The notes below the pieces were generated by a model. The model saw only the letters and a program-made list of their open reading frames with translations. It ran no database searches and was not told where the DNA came from. Both the position numbers and the translations under genes were made by a program. Positions 1 through 9,055 of a stretch of DNA of 64,000 nucleotides are shown one piece after another (within the stretch, counting starts at the first letter, position 1; each line of letters opens with the position of its first letter). This DNA is from LMUY01 sp965198895. GTDB taxonomy: Bacteria > Pseudomonadota > Alphaproteobacteria > Acetobacterales > Acetobacteraceae. Where the stretch lies: positions 3,286,001 through 3,350,000 of the forward strand of contig OZ240676.1 in the NCBI GenBank assembly GCA_965198895.1, read 5' to 3'.

Positions 1-2
1 GC

Positions 3-1043
3 TTCCGCCACCTGCTCGAGCTCCGCCGGGCCCGTGCCGCCGCGGCCGAACTGCCGCCAGGCGACGTGCTGGACCTCGCCCCGGACCGCGCCGCATTGCG
101 TCGGGTCGTGGCCAGCGCCCGCGCCGACGACCGGCTGGACCTGACCGAACCCGAACTGCAGGCCGTGCTCGCCGCCTATGGCCTGATCCGGCCGCCGCTC
201 GCGGTCACCGTCGCCGACGACCCGCTGTTCGGCCCGGCCATCGGCGTCGGCGATGGTTGGATGGGCGGCCGCGCCTTCGATCTGCCGCCGTTGAACCTGT
301 CCTTGGCGCATGGGCTCGTCGCTAACAGCGCCGCCGCAAGCCGATTACTGCCCGCGCAAGCCGACGCGCTGGCCGATACGCTCGTCCGGGTCAGCCAGTT
401 GGTCGTCGACTTGCCGGAACTCGCAACGCTCTCGCTCCCCCCCGTCTCCCAAGGCCAGGTGGTGGATCCGGCGGCCACCTTGCGGCCTCCTGGGCACGAG
501 CGCCGGCTCGTCATCGCGCCCTATCCGGCCGATCTCGTCGAGCAATGGGATGCACGGGGTGAGCCGGTCACGATTCGCCCCATCCGCCCCGAAGACGCCG
601 CCGCCCATGCCGCCCTGTTCTCCCGCATCAGCCCGGAGGACGTGCGCTACCGCTTTTTCTCCAGCCTGCGCGAGCTCTCGGCCGAGCGGATCGCGCGGAT
701 GACGCAGGTGGATTACGACCGCGAGATGGCCTTCGTCGCGGTGCGGGCCAATGGTGACACGGTGGGGGTCAGCCGCCTGGTCTGTGAGGGCGACACGGGC
801 GAGTTCGCCGTAATCGTCCAGCCGGACATGAAAGGCCGTGGTCTCGCCCGGCACCTGATGGAGCGGCTGATCGATTGGGGCCGGACCCAGCAGATGTCCG
901 CGATCGTGGGCCAGGTATTGACCGAGAACGCCGCCATGCTGGCCTTCATCCGCAAGCTCGGCTTCACCCTGCGCCGCCTGCCGGAGGAGCCGGACGTGGT
1001 GGAGGCCCGGCTGGTGTTGGAGCGCAACCGTGTCGAGGATTGA
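3..1043 (+). CDS. Pat-type protein: end of acyl-CoA synthetase-like region plus GNAT acetyltransferase (5' end outside window)
   Basis: The frame is open from base 3 without a start, so the gene begins before the window; 346 residues are visible. The first ~165 residues look like the end of the ATP-grasp part of the NDP-forming acyl-CoA synthetase family (opening FRHLLELRRARA). The rest is a GNAT domain: VTIRPIRPEDA opens it and the acetyl-CoA binding loop reads MKGRGLARHLM. Known proteins of this architecture (Pat/PatZ) use acetyl-CoA to acetylate lysines of acyl-CoA synthetases and other metabolic enzymes in the cytoplasm. The GTG at 66 is judged internal because similarity continues upstream of it. 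The target cannot be told from the sequence. Confidence 0.85.
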   Translation, partial: FRHLLELRRARAAAAELPPGDVLDLAPDRAALRRVVASARADDRLDLTEPELQAVLAAYGLIRPPLAVTVADDPLFGPAIGVGDGWMGGRAFDLPPLNLSLAHGLVANSAAASRLLPAQADALADTLVRVSQLVVDLPELATLSLPPVSQGQVVDPAATLRPPGHERRLVIAPYPADLVEQWDARGEPVTIRPIRPEDAAAHAALFSRISPEDVRYRFFSSLRELSAERIARMTQVDYDREMAFVAVRANGDTVGVSRLVCEGDTGEFAVIVQPDMKGRGLARHLMERLIDWGRTQQMSAIVGQVLTENAAMLAFIRKLGFTLRRLPEEPDVVEARLVLERNRVED

Positions 1044-1122
1044 CCTGGTATCGACGGGGTTGGGCTGACGGCGCAGCAGACGCGTCGTGGTGCCTCCCTT
1101 TCGTGGATACCAGGCCCGAGCC
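1041..1122. repeat. Degenerate copy of family A palindromic intergenic element
   Basis: Directly after the stop of the acetyltransferase gene, the blocks CCTGGTATCGACGGGGTTGG and GTGGATACCAGGCCCGAG occur in the same order and orientation as in the better copy at 48808-48952, with a shorter middle. It opens a 383-base stretch (1044-1426) that holds only repeats and no gene. Confidence 0.6.
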
Positions 1123-1196
1123 CACTGCTGTCCGGTTCAAAGAAAATCTGCTTTGTCACTTCTTTACCGTCTTGCCAGGGCGGAGCGGCCTAAAGG

Positions 1197-1219
1197 TTCC
1201 ACTTGCGTAGCAAGTGGAA
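1197..1219. repeat. Perfect 9-bp inverted repeat
   Basis: The arms TTCCACTTG (1197-1205) and CAAGTGGAA (1211-1219) flank the 5-nt loop CGTAG. It lies between two family A copies downstream of two convergent genes. No T-run follows, so a classic intrinsic terminator is not supported, but a strong RNA hairpin would form on either strand. Confidence 0.6.
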
Positions 1220-1231
1220 TGGCTGCGGAGG

Positions 1232-1360
1232 TTTGACCCTGGCATCCACGGCGTCCCGCAGACACCGGCCCCGCCGTGTTGCATGCGGCAGTGTCAATTA
1301 CTCGTCCGACGTCACCAGCCCAACCCCGTCATGCCAGTGTCAAGCACTGGCATGACGGTG
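1232..1360. repeat. Family A palindromic intergenic element
   Basis: This copy has three blocks shared with the one at 57072-57220: TTGACCCTGG-ATCCACGGCG at the left, GACGTCACCAGCCCAACCCC in the middle, and a terminal palindrome. The palindrome has perfect 13-bp arms (1327-1339 and 1345-1357) around the loop TCAAG. It sits between the convergent ends of the acetyltransferase and GAF genes, so it may end transcription from both sides. No open frame with coding character was seen in 1044-1426. Confidence 0.75.
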
Positions 1361-1426
1361 TCTTACTTTACTTATCAGCCGCAGTAACGTGAACCGGACA
1401 GCCGAGGCCCGAGGCCCCGAATGACG

Positions 1427-1933
1427 CTATGCCTCAGCCTTGCCTGTGTGACCGAGATTGAACAGGGCGCCATGTGCGAGGAGCTGGATGTCGACGCAGT
1501 GGGCGAGCTTCGTCAGCTTCGCAATTTCGGCCTCTGTCACCTGGCGCGGTTTGCTACCCATCACGCAGAGCGCGCCGACACTGTTGACCAAACTGATTCC
1601 GACGTAGAAGCGGAGCTTGGGGGAGCCGGTCACGAGCGGATTGGACGCAAACCGGCTGTCCTGCGTCGTGTCCTCCACCACCATGACGCCGTCTGTCTCG
1701 ATCGTGTGGGTACAGAAGGATACGTCGCGGGGCACTTCCTTCACATCGGTGCCGATGATCGTCTTGAACCATTGGCGCTCGCTGTCGATCAGGCTGACGG
1801 CGGCGATCAAACTCCCAGGGAACAGGCCAAGAGCCTGATCGGCATAGCCACGGAACAATCGGTCATCCGGGGTGTCCAGAATGCCTGTGTTATGAAGGTG
1901 CTGTAATCTTTCGGTCTCTGAAGATGTTCGCAT
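1427..1933 (-). CDS. Small stand-alone GAF domain protein
   Basis: This 168-residue soluble protein is essentially one GAF domain. It begins ETERLQHLHNTGILDTPDD, a typical lead-in of GAF sensor proteins, and ends with the conserved strand VGALCVMGSKPRQVTEAEI. There is no output domain, signal peptide or membrane segment, so it would bind a small ligand or act through a partner. The ATG at 1933 is preceded by GGAAGGA at good spacing. It lies 148 bp downstream of the soluble chemoreceptor gene on the same strand, and co-transcription is plausible. The ligand is unknown. Confidence 0.85.
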   Translation of the reverse strand: MRTSSETERLQHLHNTGILDTPDDRLFRGYADQALGLFPGSLIAAVSLIDSERQWFKTIIGTDVKEVPRDVSFCTHTIETDGVMVVEDTTQDSRFASNPLVTGSPKLRFYVGISLVNSVGALCVMGSKPRQVTEAEIAKLTKLAHCVDIQLLAHGALFNLGHTGKAEA

Positions 1934-2081
1934 GAGTTTGTCCTTCCACTTTTAAAGCCGTTCGAACGAGCTGTGCATCCAGCCCGGCCTCGCTCGAAGC
2001 GCATCCCGTCACGACACTCTGCGACCAGGGCACCTGCTCCGGTTGATGCGCGGGTCTCCCGGCTGGCGTCACTGTCTGGTG

Positions 2082-3824
2082 CTATGACGCTTGAGCCCGG
2101 TCTCGCGCTTGCGGCCTCCCGGCGGCACTGACGACGTGGAGGCGGGCGTGTTGCTTTGGCTGCGCGTGGGCTCCGCCGCCGATCCGGAAGCGGCCCATCA
2201 GAGCCGTCATCTCGGCAGCCTCGGTCTCGAGGGTGTTGGCCGCGGCCGTCGCCTCCTCGATCATGGCCGCATTTTCTTGCGTCACTTGGTCCATCTTGTT
2301 GACTGCAATGTTGACCTCGCCGAGGCCCGTTGCTTGCTCCTGCGCCGACCGGGCCACTCCGGACAGTAGGGTGTCGATTTGGCCGACCTTGGCGGTGACA
2401 CCCTCGAGGGCGGCCGCAGTCTCGTTCACGAGCGTGACCCCGCGTTTGACTTCGTCGGAACTGGCGGCGATCAGGGTCTTGATCTCCTTGGCGGCCGAGG
2501 CGGATCGTTGCGCCAGCGCGCGAACCTCCTGCGCGACCACGGCGAAGCCACGGCCGGCATCGCCGGCGCGGGCCGCCTCCACCCCGGCATTGAGCGCCAA
2601 CAGGTTGGTTTGAAACGCGATCTCGTCCATCACGCTGATGATCTGGGTGATCTTGTTGGAGCTCTCGCTGATTTCGCGCATGACCGTTGCGGCCTGGGCC
2701 ATGACCCTTCCGGACAGGACTGTGCCGGACCGGGCGCCGCCGGCCGCGAGGGCGGCTTCCAGCGCGCCGGCGGCACTTTGCTTGACGGTTTCGGTGATCT
2801 GAACAAGGGCTGCTGCAGTCTGCTCGAGACCGGCGGCCTGTTGCTCGATCCGCCTCGACATGCCGCCCGTGGAGGAGGCAATGGACTGCGTTCCGGCGTT
2901 GATGGTTTCCGCACTCGAAGCGACCTGCGATATCGTGGCCTGTAGGCCTTCGAGCGAGTTGTTATAGTCGGACCGAAGCGTCTCGTAGGCCTTATCGAAC
3001 GCCACGTTCAGTCGATGCTCAAGATTATTGTCGGCCAACTCCGTCAAGCCGGCGGCGACCTCGGTGACGGCGCGCACGCGACCGGTGATGTCGGTTGCGA
3101 ACTTTACGATCGACGTGACTTCATGGTCGAGGTTGAAGATCGGGTTGTACGACGCCTGGATCCAAACCTCCTTGTTGCCTTTGCCGACCCGCTTGAACTC
3201 GCCGGCGATGAACTGGCCGCTGTTCAGTTTGCGCCAGAATTCCTGGTATTCGGGCGATTTGGCGTGGACAGGGTCGACGAACATACGGTGATGCTTGCCC
3301 TTGACTTCGTCACGGCGGTAACCGAGGACCGCGAGGAAATTGTCGTTGGCGTCGATAACCTCGCCGGTCGGGGTGAACTCGATCACGCCTTGCACGCGGG
3401 AGATCGCTTCAAGCTTGGCTTCGAAGGTGGCATTGCGCAGCTTCGCGTCCGTCGTGTCGCTTGCGACCTTGACGATGCTGCTCACCTTGCCGCTGGCGTT
3501 CCGGACGGGATTGTAGGAGGCCTGGATCCAGACCTGCCGGCCGCCCTTTGCGATCCGGAGATATTCCTGCTGTTCGAACTCGCCCCGGCCGAGCTTGCGC
3601 CAGAAGTCCTGGTAGGCCTGCGACGCGGCGTATTCGGGTTTCACGAAGATCCTGTGGTGCTTGCCGATGATCTCCGACGGGCGATAGCCCATCACTGCGC
3701 AGAACTGTTCGTTCGCCGAGAGGATTTTTCCGGAAGGATCGAACTCGATGATGGCCAGCGCCTTGTCCAGAGCGGTGACGACGTTCTTAGCTTTCGAGCG
3801 GAAGAGCCGACGAATATCCAGCAT
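2082..3824 (-). CDS. Soluble methyl-accepting chemotaxis protein with two PAS domains
   Basis: The protein has 580 residues and no membrane segment. Two PAS domains lie at about 20-125 and 142-247 and are near duplicates (both contain VWIQASYNP and GKHHR-F). A coiled coil follows, with the MCP signalling tip at about 396-440 (DEIAFQTNLLALNAGVEAA, then GRGFAVVAQEVRALAQ). Such receptors relay an internal signal, often oxygen, redox or light, to CheA/CheW. The PAS cofactor cannot be read from the sequence. GAGGA sits 9 bases before the ATG. No che gene is adjacent; a separate che cluster lies near 32-43 kb. The C-terminal ~30 residues after the hairpin are low-complexity and may tether CheR/CheB, though no clear pentapeptide is visible. 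Confidence 0.92.
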   Translation of the reverse strand: MLDIRRLFRSKAKNVVTALDKALAIIEFDPSGKILSANEQFCAVMGYRPSEIIGKHHRIFVKPEYAASQAYQDFWRKLGRGEFEQQEYLRIAKGGRQVWIQASYNPVRNASGKVSSIVKVASDTTDAKLRNATFEAKLEAISRVQGVIEFTPTGEVIDANDNFLAVLGYRRDEVKGKHHRMFVDPVHAKSPEYQEFWRKLNSGQFIAGEFKRVGKGNKEVWIQASYNPIFNLDHEVTSIVKFATDITGRVRAVTEVAAGLTELADNNLEHRLNVAFDKAYETLRSDYNNSLEGLQATISQVASSAETINAGTQSIASSTGGMSRRIEQQAAGLEQTAAALVQITETVKQSAAGALEAALAAGGARSGTVLSGRVMAQAATVMREISESSNKITQIISVMDEIAFQTNLLALNAGVEAARAGDAGRGFAVVAQEVRALAQRSASAAKEIKTLIAASSDEVKRGVTLVNETAAALEGVTAKVGQIDTLLSGVARSAQEQATGLGEVNIAVNKMDQVTQENAAMIEEATAAANTLETEAAEMTALMGRFRIGGGAHAQPKQHARLHVVSAAGRPQARDRAQAS

Positions 3825-4008
3825 GGTTTGTCGCGTCCTCTAGGGGGCCTATCCGTGACGTTTGGCCAGCAGCCACCCGCACCCTCAGTAGACACCAAGA
3901 TCGATACCAAGCCGTTAACGCCTGCGATGATCTCACCGTCTTCGAAACGGTCGCCCGCGCAGATACAAGCACCTTGGGACGGTGGCTGGGCATGTGGTCT
4001 AGTGCAGC

Positions 4009-4638
4009 ATGATTTCGCCCGATCCCTCCCGCCCTGCATCGTCTACGGACGACCCTGCCTTGCGGGATGCGCTGATGGAGCTGGTGGGGCTCGGCGTGCG
4101 GATCGCACGGGTAGCGGCGGAGGCGGCGGAGACCGAAGGGCGCATCGTCGCGATCGTCGCGGCCGGATTGCCCGCGCGGGTGGATGGCGCCGGGTCGCTG
4201 GGCGAGGCGCAGGATTGCGGGTTTGCCGTGGACGTGGCCGAGGCGGCGCTGGCGCAGTCGTCGCCGCGGATCGCGACCGCCGCGCAGGCGTTCGAGCGGG
4301 TTTCGCGCGCGGTGCGGCGTACGGCGGCGCTGATGCAGCGCATCGAGTGCGGCTGGCCGCAGCATGGCCGGCCGGACGATCGCCGCGCCATGGCCCGGCG
4401 ACAGATCGCGCGCAGCGTCGGCGAGGTGATCGCGCGGCAGGCGCATGGCGATGCCGCCGAGCGGCTGTTCGACGACCTGGCCGAGCGGTTGGACAGGCTG
4501 GAACTGGACGGCGGGCTGGACCAGCCGGTCGTGGCCGTGGTGGCGGAGATCTGCCGCGAACTCGGGTTGGTGCAGGAGCCGCTTGCATCAAGAACGGCCG
4601 AGGCGCCGTTTTCGGCTGGGGATGCCCCGGACGGGTGA
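4009..4638 (+). CDS. Unrecognised alanine-rich protein
   Basis: This is a 209-residue soluble, Ala/Arg-rich and probably largely helical protein. I do not recognise a family. It has no signal peptide or membrane segment. GC at third positions is as high as in neighbours, the frame is long, and nothing better lies on the other strand, so it is probably real. No good ribosome binding site precedes the ATG, and a later start such as the ATG at 4075 is possible. It converges with the PHA synthase gene, with a family A repeat between them. The 184 bp upstream (3825-4008) separate it from the divergent chemoreceptor gene and must hold both promoters, which I cannot place. Confidence 0.55.
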   Translation: MISPDPSRPASSTDDPALRDALMELVGLGVRIARVAAEAAETEGRIVAIVAAGLPARVDGAGSLGEAQDCGFAVDVAEAALAQSSPRIATAAQAFERVSRAVRRTAALMQRIECGWPQHGRPDDRRAMARRQIARSVGEVIARQAHGDAAERLFDDLAERLDRLELDGGLDQPVVAVVAEICRELGLVQEPLASRTAEAPFSAGDAPDG

Positions 4639-4682
4639 ACGAGCGTCTTCCCGGTGCCACCCGCCGGTCGTGCCAGCACCGC

Positions 4683-4740
4683 TCGACGTTATCAGCCCAA
4701 CCGCGTGGATGCCAGGGTCAAGCCCTGGCAGGACGGTCGG
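4683..4740. repeat. Family A repeat, right half only
   Basis: This partial copy has the block CAGCCCAACCGCGTGGATGC and a terminal palindrome with perfect 7-bp arms GCCAGGG (4711-4717) and CCCTGGC (4723-4729) around the loop TCAAG. It touches the stop codon of the PHA synthase gene and lies between two convergent genes, so a role in ending transcription is plausible. Confidence 0.7.
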
Positions 4741-6582
4741 TCAGGCCTTCACCCGCACGTAACTCCCGGGCGCATCCTCGATCGCCGGCAGCGCACCCTC
4801 ACCGGGCATCCGGGCTGGCACGGTTTCGCTGGCGAAGCCGCTGACCCAGCGGTGCCAATCGGGCCACCACGACCCGGACATCTCCTGCGCGCCGGCAAAC
4901 CATTCCTCCGGCGTCGGCGGCAGCGAGTCGTTCACCCAGTGGTTGTACTTGCCTCCGTTCGGCGGGTTCACGATCCCGGCGATATGCCCGCTGGCCGCCA
5001 GCACGAAGCGGGTGTTGCGGTGTTCGGGCGTTCCGAGCAGCTGAGTGCCGCGATAGGTGCTGCGCCAGGGGGCGATGTGATCTTCCCGGGTGGAAATGAA
5101 GTAGGCAGGGATGTCGATGGTGCCGAGGTCGATCCGCTCGCCCGCCAGCTCCAGCTCGCCTTTGGCCAGTTTGTTCGAGTGGTACATGTTGCGCAGATAG
5201 TAGCTGTGCATCCGCGCCGGCATGCGGGTGGCGTCGCTGTTCCAATACAACAGGTCGAACTGGAACGGCTCGTTGCCCAACAGGTAGTTGTTGACCACGA
5301 ACGACCAGATCAGGTCGTTGGCGCGCAGCATGCTGAAGGTCTGCGCCATGTCGGCACCCTGGAGCACGCCCTCGCGGTCCATCTTGGCCTCGAGCTGAGC
5401 CAGTTGCTCCTCGTCGATGAAGACGCCGAGTTCCCCCGATTCCGCGAAATCGGTCATGGTGACGAAGAAGGTTGCGGTCTTGATCCGGTCGTCGCCGTGA
5501 TGCTTCATCCAGGGCAGGGTGGACGCCAGCAGCGTGCCGCCGAGGCAGTAGCCGATCGCGTTCACCTCGCGCTCGCCGGTGGCCTGCTCGATGGCCGCGA
5601 GGGCAGCGAGCACGCCTTCGTGCATGTAATCCTCGAAGCCTTTCTGGGCCATCGTCTCGTCGGGGTTGACCCAGCTGATCATGAACACGGTGTGGCCTTG
5701 GCTCACCGCCCAGCGCACCAGGCTGTTCTTGGGGCGCAGATCCAGGATGTAGAACTTGTTGATCCAGGGTGGGATGATCAGCAGCGGGCGCTTCAGCACG
5801 TGCTCGGTCGCCGGGTTGTACTGGATCAGCTGCATCAAGTCGTTCTGGAACACGACCTTGCCCGGCGAGACGCCGATGTTCTCGCCGACCTTGAACGCGT
5901 CCATGTCGGTCATCTTGATGGCGAGCTTGCCCTTGCCGCGCTCGAGGTCACCCAGCAGGTTGTTCAGGCCGCGGATCAGGTTCTCGCCGCCGGTCTCGGC
6001 GGTTTTGCGCAGCACTTCGGGGTTGGTCATCAGGAAGTTGGCAGGGCTCATCGCGTCGATGAACTGGCGCGAGTAGAAGTCGACTTTTTGGGCGGTCTTG
6101 CGATCGAGCCCCTCGGCCTGGCCCACCACGTCCTGCACGAAGCGGGCGGAGAGCAGGTAGGATTGCTTGATGAAGTCGAAAACCTCGTTTTCCTTCCAGG
6201 CGTCGTCGCGGAAGCGCTTGTCCTTGGGGTCGGGCGCGATCACCGGCTTGGCGTCCGGCTCGGTGGCGCCGATCATGCGGCGGGCGGTGTTCTGCCACAG
6301 CGTCATGTAGTCTTGCCAAAACCCGATCTGCGCCTGCATCAGTCGGCCCGGGTTGCTCATCAGCTTGGCCGTCATCTCCATGAAGGCGGTGCCGATATGA
6401 AGCGGGTCGGGATTACCGACTGCGCCGCCTTGCCGCTTCAGCCAGTCGCCCACGATGCGCTGCGACCGCTCGGCGATGTCGGCCATGGAGCGGCCGAGCT
6501 GCGCCGGGTCGGCCATGCTCGAGCCGGGGAGTGGGGCGGTCGGGCGACTGGTGCCTGGGTCGGGCGAGCCGTGGTCCGGCAT
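4741..6582 (-). CDS. phaC: Class I poly(3-hydroxyalkanoate) synthase
   Basis: This 613-residue enzyme polymerises (R)-3-hydroxyacyl-CoA into polyester on the surface of cytoplasmic granules. The lipase-like box GYCLGG places the nucleophile at Cys346, and the rest of the triad is Asp501 (TREDHIAPW) and His533 (SGHIAGIVNPP). The length fits class I PhaC (about 560-620), whose N-terminal domain binds the granule and whose C-terminal half is an alpha/beta hydrolase fold. GGAAAGGA precedes the ATG. No phaA, phaB or phasin gene is adjacent; the neighbour is a divergent lipoprotein gene 65 bp away. Confidence 0.97.
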   Translation of the reverse strand: MPDHGSPDPGTSRPTAPLPGSSMADPAQLGRSMADIAERSQRIVGDWLKRQGGAVGNPDPLHIGTAFMEMTAKLMSNPGRLMQAQIGFWQDYMTLWQNTARRMIGATEPDAKPVIAPDPKDKRFRDDAWKENEVFDFIKQSYLLSARFVQDVVGQAEGLDRKTAQKVDFYSRQFIDAMSPANFLMTNPEVLRKTAETGGENLIRGLNNLLGDLERGKGKLAIKMTDMDAFKVGENIGVSPGKVVFQNDLMQLIQYNPATEHVLKRPLLIIPPWINKFYILDLRPKNSLVRWAVSQGHTVFMISWVNPDETMAQKGFEDYMHEGVLAALAAIEQATGEREVNAIGYCLGGTLLASTLPWMKHHGDDRIKTATFFVTMTDFAESGELGVFIDEEQLAQLEAKMDREGVLQGADMAQTFSMLRANDLIWSFVVNNYLLGNEPFQFDLLYWNSDATRMPARMHSYYLRNMYHSNKLAKGELELAGERIDLGTIDIPAYFISTREDHIAPWRSTYRGTQLLGTPEHRNTRFVLAASGHIAGIVNPPNGGKYNHWVNDSLPPTPEEWFAGAQEMSGSWWPDWHRWVSGFASETVPARMPGEGALPAIEDAPGSYVRVKA

Positions 6583-6647
6583 GGCGTCCTTTCCGTCGGG
6601 TTCTCGGGCCGCTAGACAGGACGTCCGCGGAGATTGGTCACCGACTT

Positions 6648-7724
6648 ATGCTTGAGGTTTCTTACATACAGGGTAGGGCCGCGCACCTGCTGCGACAAGC
6701 GGTGGGCGTGGCGATCGTGGTTGCGTCGCTCGCGGGTCTGGGTGGTTGCCAGGGCTCGGGTGCGATCGGCAGCGGCGAAGGGCTGTTCCACGACCTCGAG
6801 GGCGGGGCGGTCGCGGCACAACGGCCGCCGCCGCCGGGCGTGGACGACCCTTATCCGAACCTGGGCACGATCCCGAAGCGCCCTGCCGCGCCTGATATCG
6901 TGGCCGAGCAAAAGTTGGCCGACCAGCTTGCGGCCCAGCGTGACCAGGCGTCGCAGGCGGCCGCGGCCAGCCCCTTGACGCCCCGGGCCGCGCCGCCGCC
7001 CTTGCCGAAGCCGACCCCACCGGACCCGAACGCCAACCGCGTCACCGTGGACGCCGCCGCCACTCCGCCGCCCAAGCCGCAACCTGCGCCCCAACCTGCA
7101 GCTCAGGCGGACACCAAGGCTGCGTCTGCGCCCGGCCCGGCGGGTGACGTACCGACCCTTGCCTCGGTCCCTGCGGTGCCGACGGCGGTCGTTGCCGGGC
7201 CGCTGCCGACCCTGGCGGCGGCGCCACCCGCGTTGCCTACGGGGCTGGGACCTCTGCCGTCACCCCCGCCGGCCCCCGTCACGACAGCCAGCGCGAGCGC
7301 ACCCGCGACGACGCCCAGCCCGGCCACACCGGCCGCAGCGCCTGCCCCGGCGAAGCCGCTGCTGGACCGGGTGTTCAGCAATGCCGTGGTGCCGATCCCC
7401 ACCGGCGACACGGTGATCAAGATTGCCGCCCCACCCGTGACCGCCAGCGTCACGGTCGTGTTCACGCCGGGTTCCGCGGAGCTGCCGCCGTCCGCCAACC
7501 TCAATCTGCGCCGGTTCGCATTGGCGCATAAGGGGGTGCCGGTGACGATCACCGGGGGTGGGGACGACGTGCTGCCCGGGTCCGATCCGCAGTCCCGTGC
7601 GCTGGATCTCGCGTTGCGGCGCGCGCAGGCGATCGCGACCGCGCTCGGGGTGGCCGGCATCCCTGCCGCCAACCTGCGCGTCCGCGCCGAGGCCGCGGGC
7701 CACGGCGGCAGCGTCACCCTTTAG
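6648..7724 (+). CDS. Proline/alanine-rich lipoprotein with a C-terminal OmpA-like domain
   Basis: With the ATG at 6648 the 358-residue product starts with a signal peptide ending in the lipobox LGGC, so it is probably a lipid-anchored envelope protein. Residues ~40-250 are a long low-complexity Pro/Ala linker. The last ~100 residues (from VTVVFTPGSAELPPSA) resemble an OmpA/MotB-type peptidoglycan-binding domain: the F-x-x-G-S-A-x-L start and the RAQAIATAL helix fit, but the usual NxxLSxxRA motif is weak. The frame stays open upstream to before 6531, but starting there would bury the signal peptide. The role may be to link membrane and wall. It is divergent from phaC and 20 bp before the aminotransferase. 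Confidence 0.75.
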   Translation: MLEVSYIQGRAAHLLRQAVGVAIVVASLAGLGGCQGSGAIGSGEGLFHDLEGGAVAAQRPPPPGVDDPYPNLGTIPKRPAAPDIVAEQKLADQLAAQRDQASQAAAASPLTPRAAPPPLPKPTPPDPNANRVTVDAAATPPPKPQPAPQPAAQADTKAASAPGPAGDVPTLASVPAVPTAVVAGPLPTLAAAPPALPTGLGPLPSPPPAPVTTASASAPATTPSPATPAAAPAPAKPLLDRVFSNAVVPIPTGDTVIKIAAPPVTASVTVVFTPGSAELPPSANLNLRRFALAHKGVPVTITGGGDDVLPGSDPQSRALDLALRRAQAIATALGVAGIPAANLRVRAEAAGHGGSVTL

Positions 7725-7744
7725 AGCAGACCATCGAGGCCATC

Positions 7745-8959
7745 ATGTCAGGAACCGAGTTCCACCGTATCCGCCGCCTGCCGCCCTACGTGTTCGCCTC
7801 CGTCAACGACGCCAAGGCGCGGGCGCGGGCGGCGGGTGAGGACATCATCGACCTCGGCATGGGCAATCCCGACGGGGCCACGCCGCCCCACATCGTGGCC
7901 AAGCTGATCGAGGCGGTGCAGGACCCGCGCACCCACCGCTACAGCACCAGCAAGGGCATCCCCGGGCTGCGCCGCGCGCTCGCCGGGTATTACGCCCGCC
8001 GCTTCGACGTGACGCTGGATCCGGAGACGGAGGTGGTCGCGACCCTTGGCAGCAAGGAGGGCCTGGCCAACCTGGCGGCCGCGATCACCAGCCCCGGCGA
8101 CACCATCCTGGTGCCGAACCCGTCGTACCCGATCCACCAGTTCGGCTTCATCATCGCCGGCGCCTCGGTCCGCTCGATCCCGGCCACGCCGGACGAGACC
8201 ATGCTGCGGGCGCTGGACCAGGCGGTGCGCCATTCCGTGCCGCCGCCGACGGCGCTGATCGTGAACTTTCCGTCGAACCCGACGGCGTTTGTCGCAACGC
8301 TCGACTTCTACAAGGAGGTGGTGGCGTTCTGCCGCAAGCACGGCATCTGGATCATGTCGGACCTCGCCTATGCCGAGATCTATTTCGGCGACGCGGTGCC
8401 GCCCTCGATGCTGCAGGTGGCCGGCGCGCGGGACATCACGGTGGAGTTCACCTCGCTGTCCAAGACGTATTCGATGCCGGGTTGGCGGATGGGGTTCGCG
8501 GCGGGCAATGCGCGGTTGATCTCGGCGTTGGCGCGGATGAAGTCGTATCTGGACTACGGCGCCTTCACCCCGATCCAGGTCGCGGCGACGGCGGCGCTGA
8601 ACGGCCCGCAGGATTGTGTGGCGGAGATGCGGGCGTTGTACCGCGAACGGCGCGACGTGCTGGTGCGGGGGCTGCACGCTGCCGGGTGGGAGGTGCCGAG
8701 CCCCGAGGCCTCCATGTTCGCCTGGGCGCCGATCCCGCCGGCCTACGCGCACATGGGAAGTGTGGAGTTCAGCAAGCTGCTGCTGGCCCGGGCCAAGGTG
8801 GCGGTGGCGCCGGGCATCGGCTTCGGCGAGCAGGGGGATGGTCACGTCCGGATCGCGCTGGTGGAGAACACTCACCGGCTGCGCCAGGCGGTGCGGAACA
8901 TCCGCGGCTTCCTCGGGGCTGGCTCGAACGCTGCCCCCGCGGAAGAGGTGGTTGGATGA
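7745..8959 (+). CDS. alaC: Class I/II PLP aminotransferase, AlaC / LL-DAP-aminotransferase-like
   Basis: This 404-residue fold-type I aminotransferase carries the PLP-binding lysine at Lys240 in SLSKTYSMPGWR. Asn174 and Pro175 of NFPSNPT and Asp206 of MSDLAYAEI are also at the expected places. The opening FHRIRRLPPYVFASVN followed by DIIDLGMGNPDGATP is characteristic of the group containing E. coli AlaC, a glutamate-pyruvate transaminase; many databases call these LL-diaminopimelate aminotransferase. Reaction and substrate are assigned by family only. The gene often precedes a homoserine dehydrogenase gene in related bacteria, but here rppH on the opposite strand follows. Confidence 0.88.
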   Translation: MSGTEFHRIRRLPPYVFASVNDAKARARAAGEDIIDLGMGNPDGATPPHIVAKLIEAVQDPRTHRYSTSKGIPGLRRALAGYYARRFDVTLDPETEVVATLGSKEGLANLAAAITSPGDTILVPNPSYPIHQFGFIIAGASVRSIPATPDETMLRALDQAVRHSVPPPTALIVNFPSNPTAFVATLDFYKEVVAFCRKHGIWIMSDLAYAEIYFGDAVPPSMLQVAGARDITVEFTSLSKTYSMPGWRMGFAAGNARLISALARMKSYLDYGAFTPIQVAATAALNGPQDCVAEMRALYRERRDVLVRGLHAAGWEVPSPEASMFAWAPIPPAYAHMGSVEFSKLLLARAKVAVAPGIGFGEQGDGHVRIALVENTHRLRQAVRNIRGFLGAGSNAAPAEEVVG

Positions 8960-9004
8960 CAACGGAAAGTCCCCTTCCCTCAGGGAAGAACCAGTGCAAA
9001 TGGC

Positions 9005-9047
9005 TTCTCCCTCTCCCGTTCCTCACGGGAGAGGGCCGGGGTGAGGG
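9005..9047. repeat. Family B palindromic repeat
   Basis: The core is an inverted repeat CTCTCCCGT (9011-9019) / ACGGGAGAG (9025-9033), followed by the family tail GGGCCGGGGTGAGGG. It lies between the convergent ends of the aminotransferase and rppH genes. Related copies are at 42746, 50478 and 60871. Confidence 0.75.
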
Positions 9048-9055
9048 CGCGCGTG

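Noticed and set aside
1044..1426. Possible small RNA or gene in the 383-bp gap
   Set aside because: Contents are explained by family A repeats and a 9-bp hairpin; no promoter, coding frame or conserved RNA fold was recognised.
1421..1906. 161-codon plus-strand frame
   Set aside because: It is antisense to the GAF protein, which has clear domain signatures and a ribosome binding site.
4654..6615. 653-codon plus-strand frame over phaC
   Set aside because: The minus strand encodes a textbook PHA synthase with the full catalytic triad; the opposite frame has no recognisable motif.
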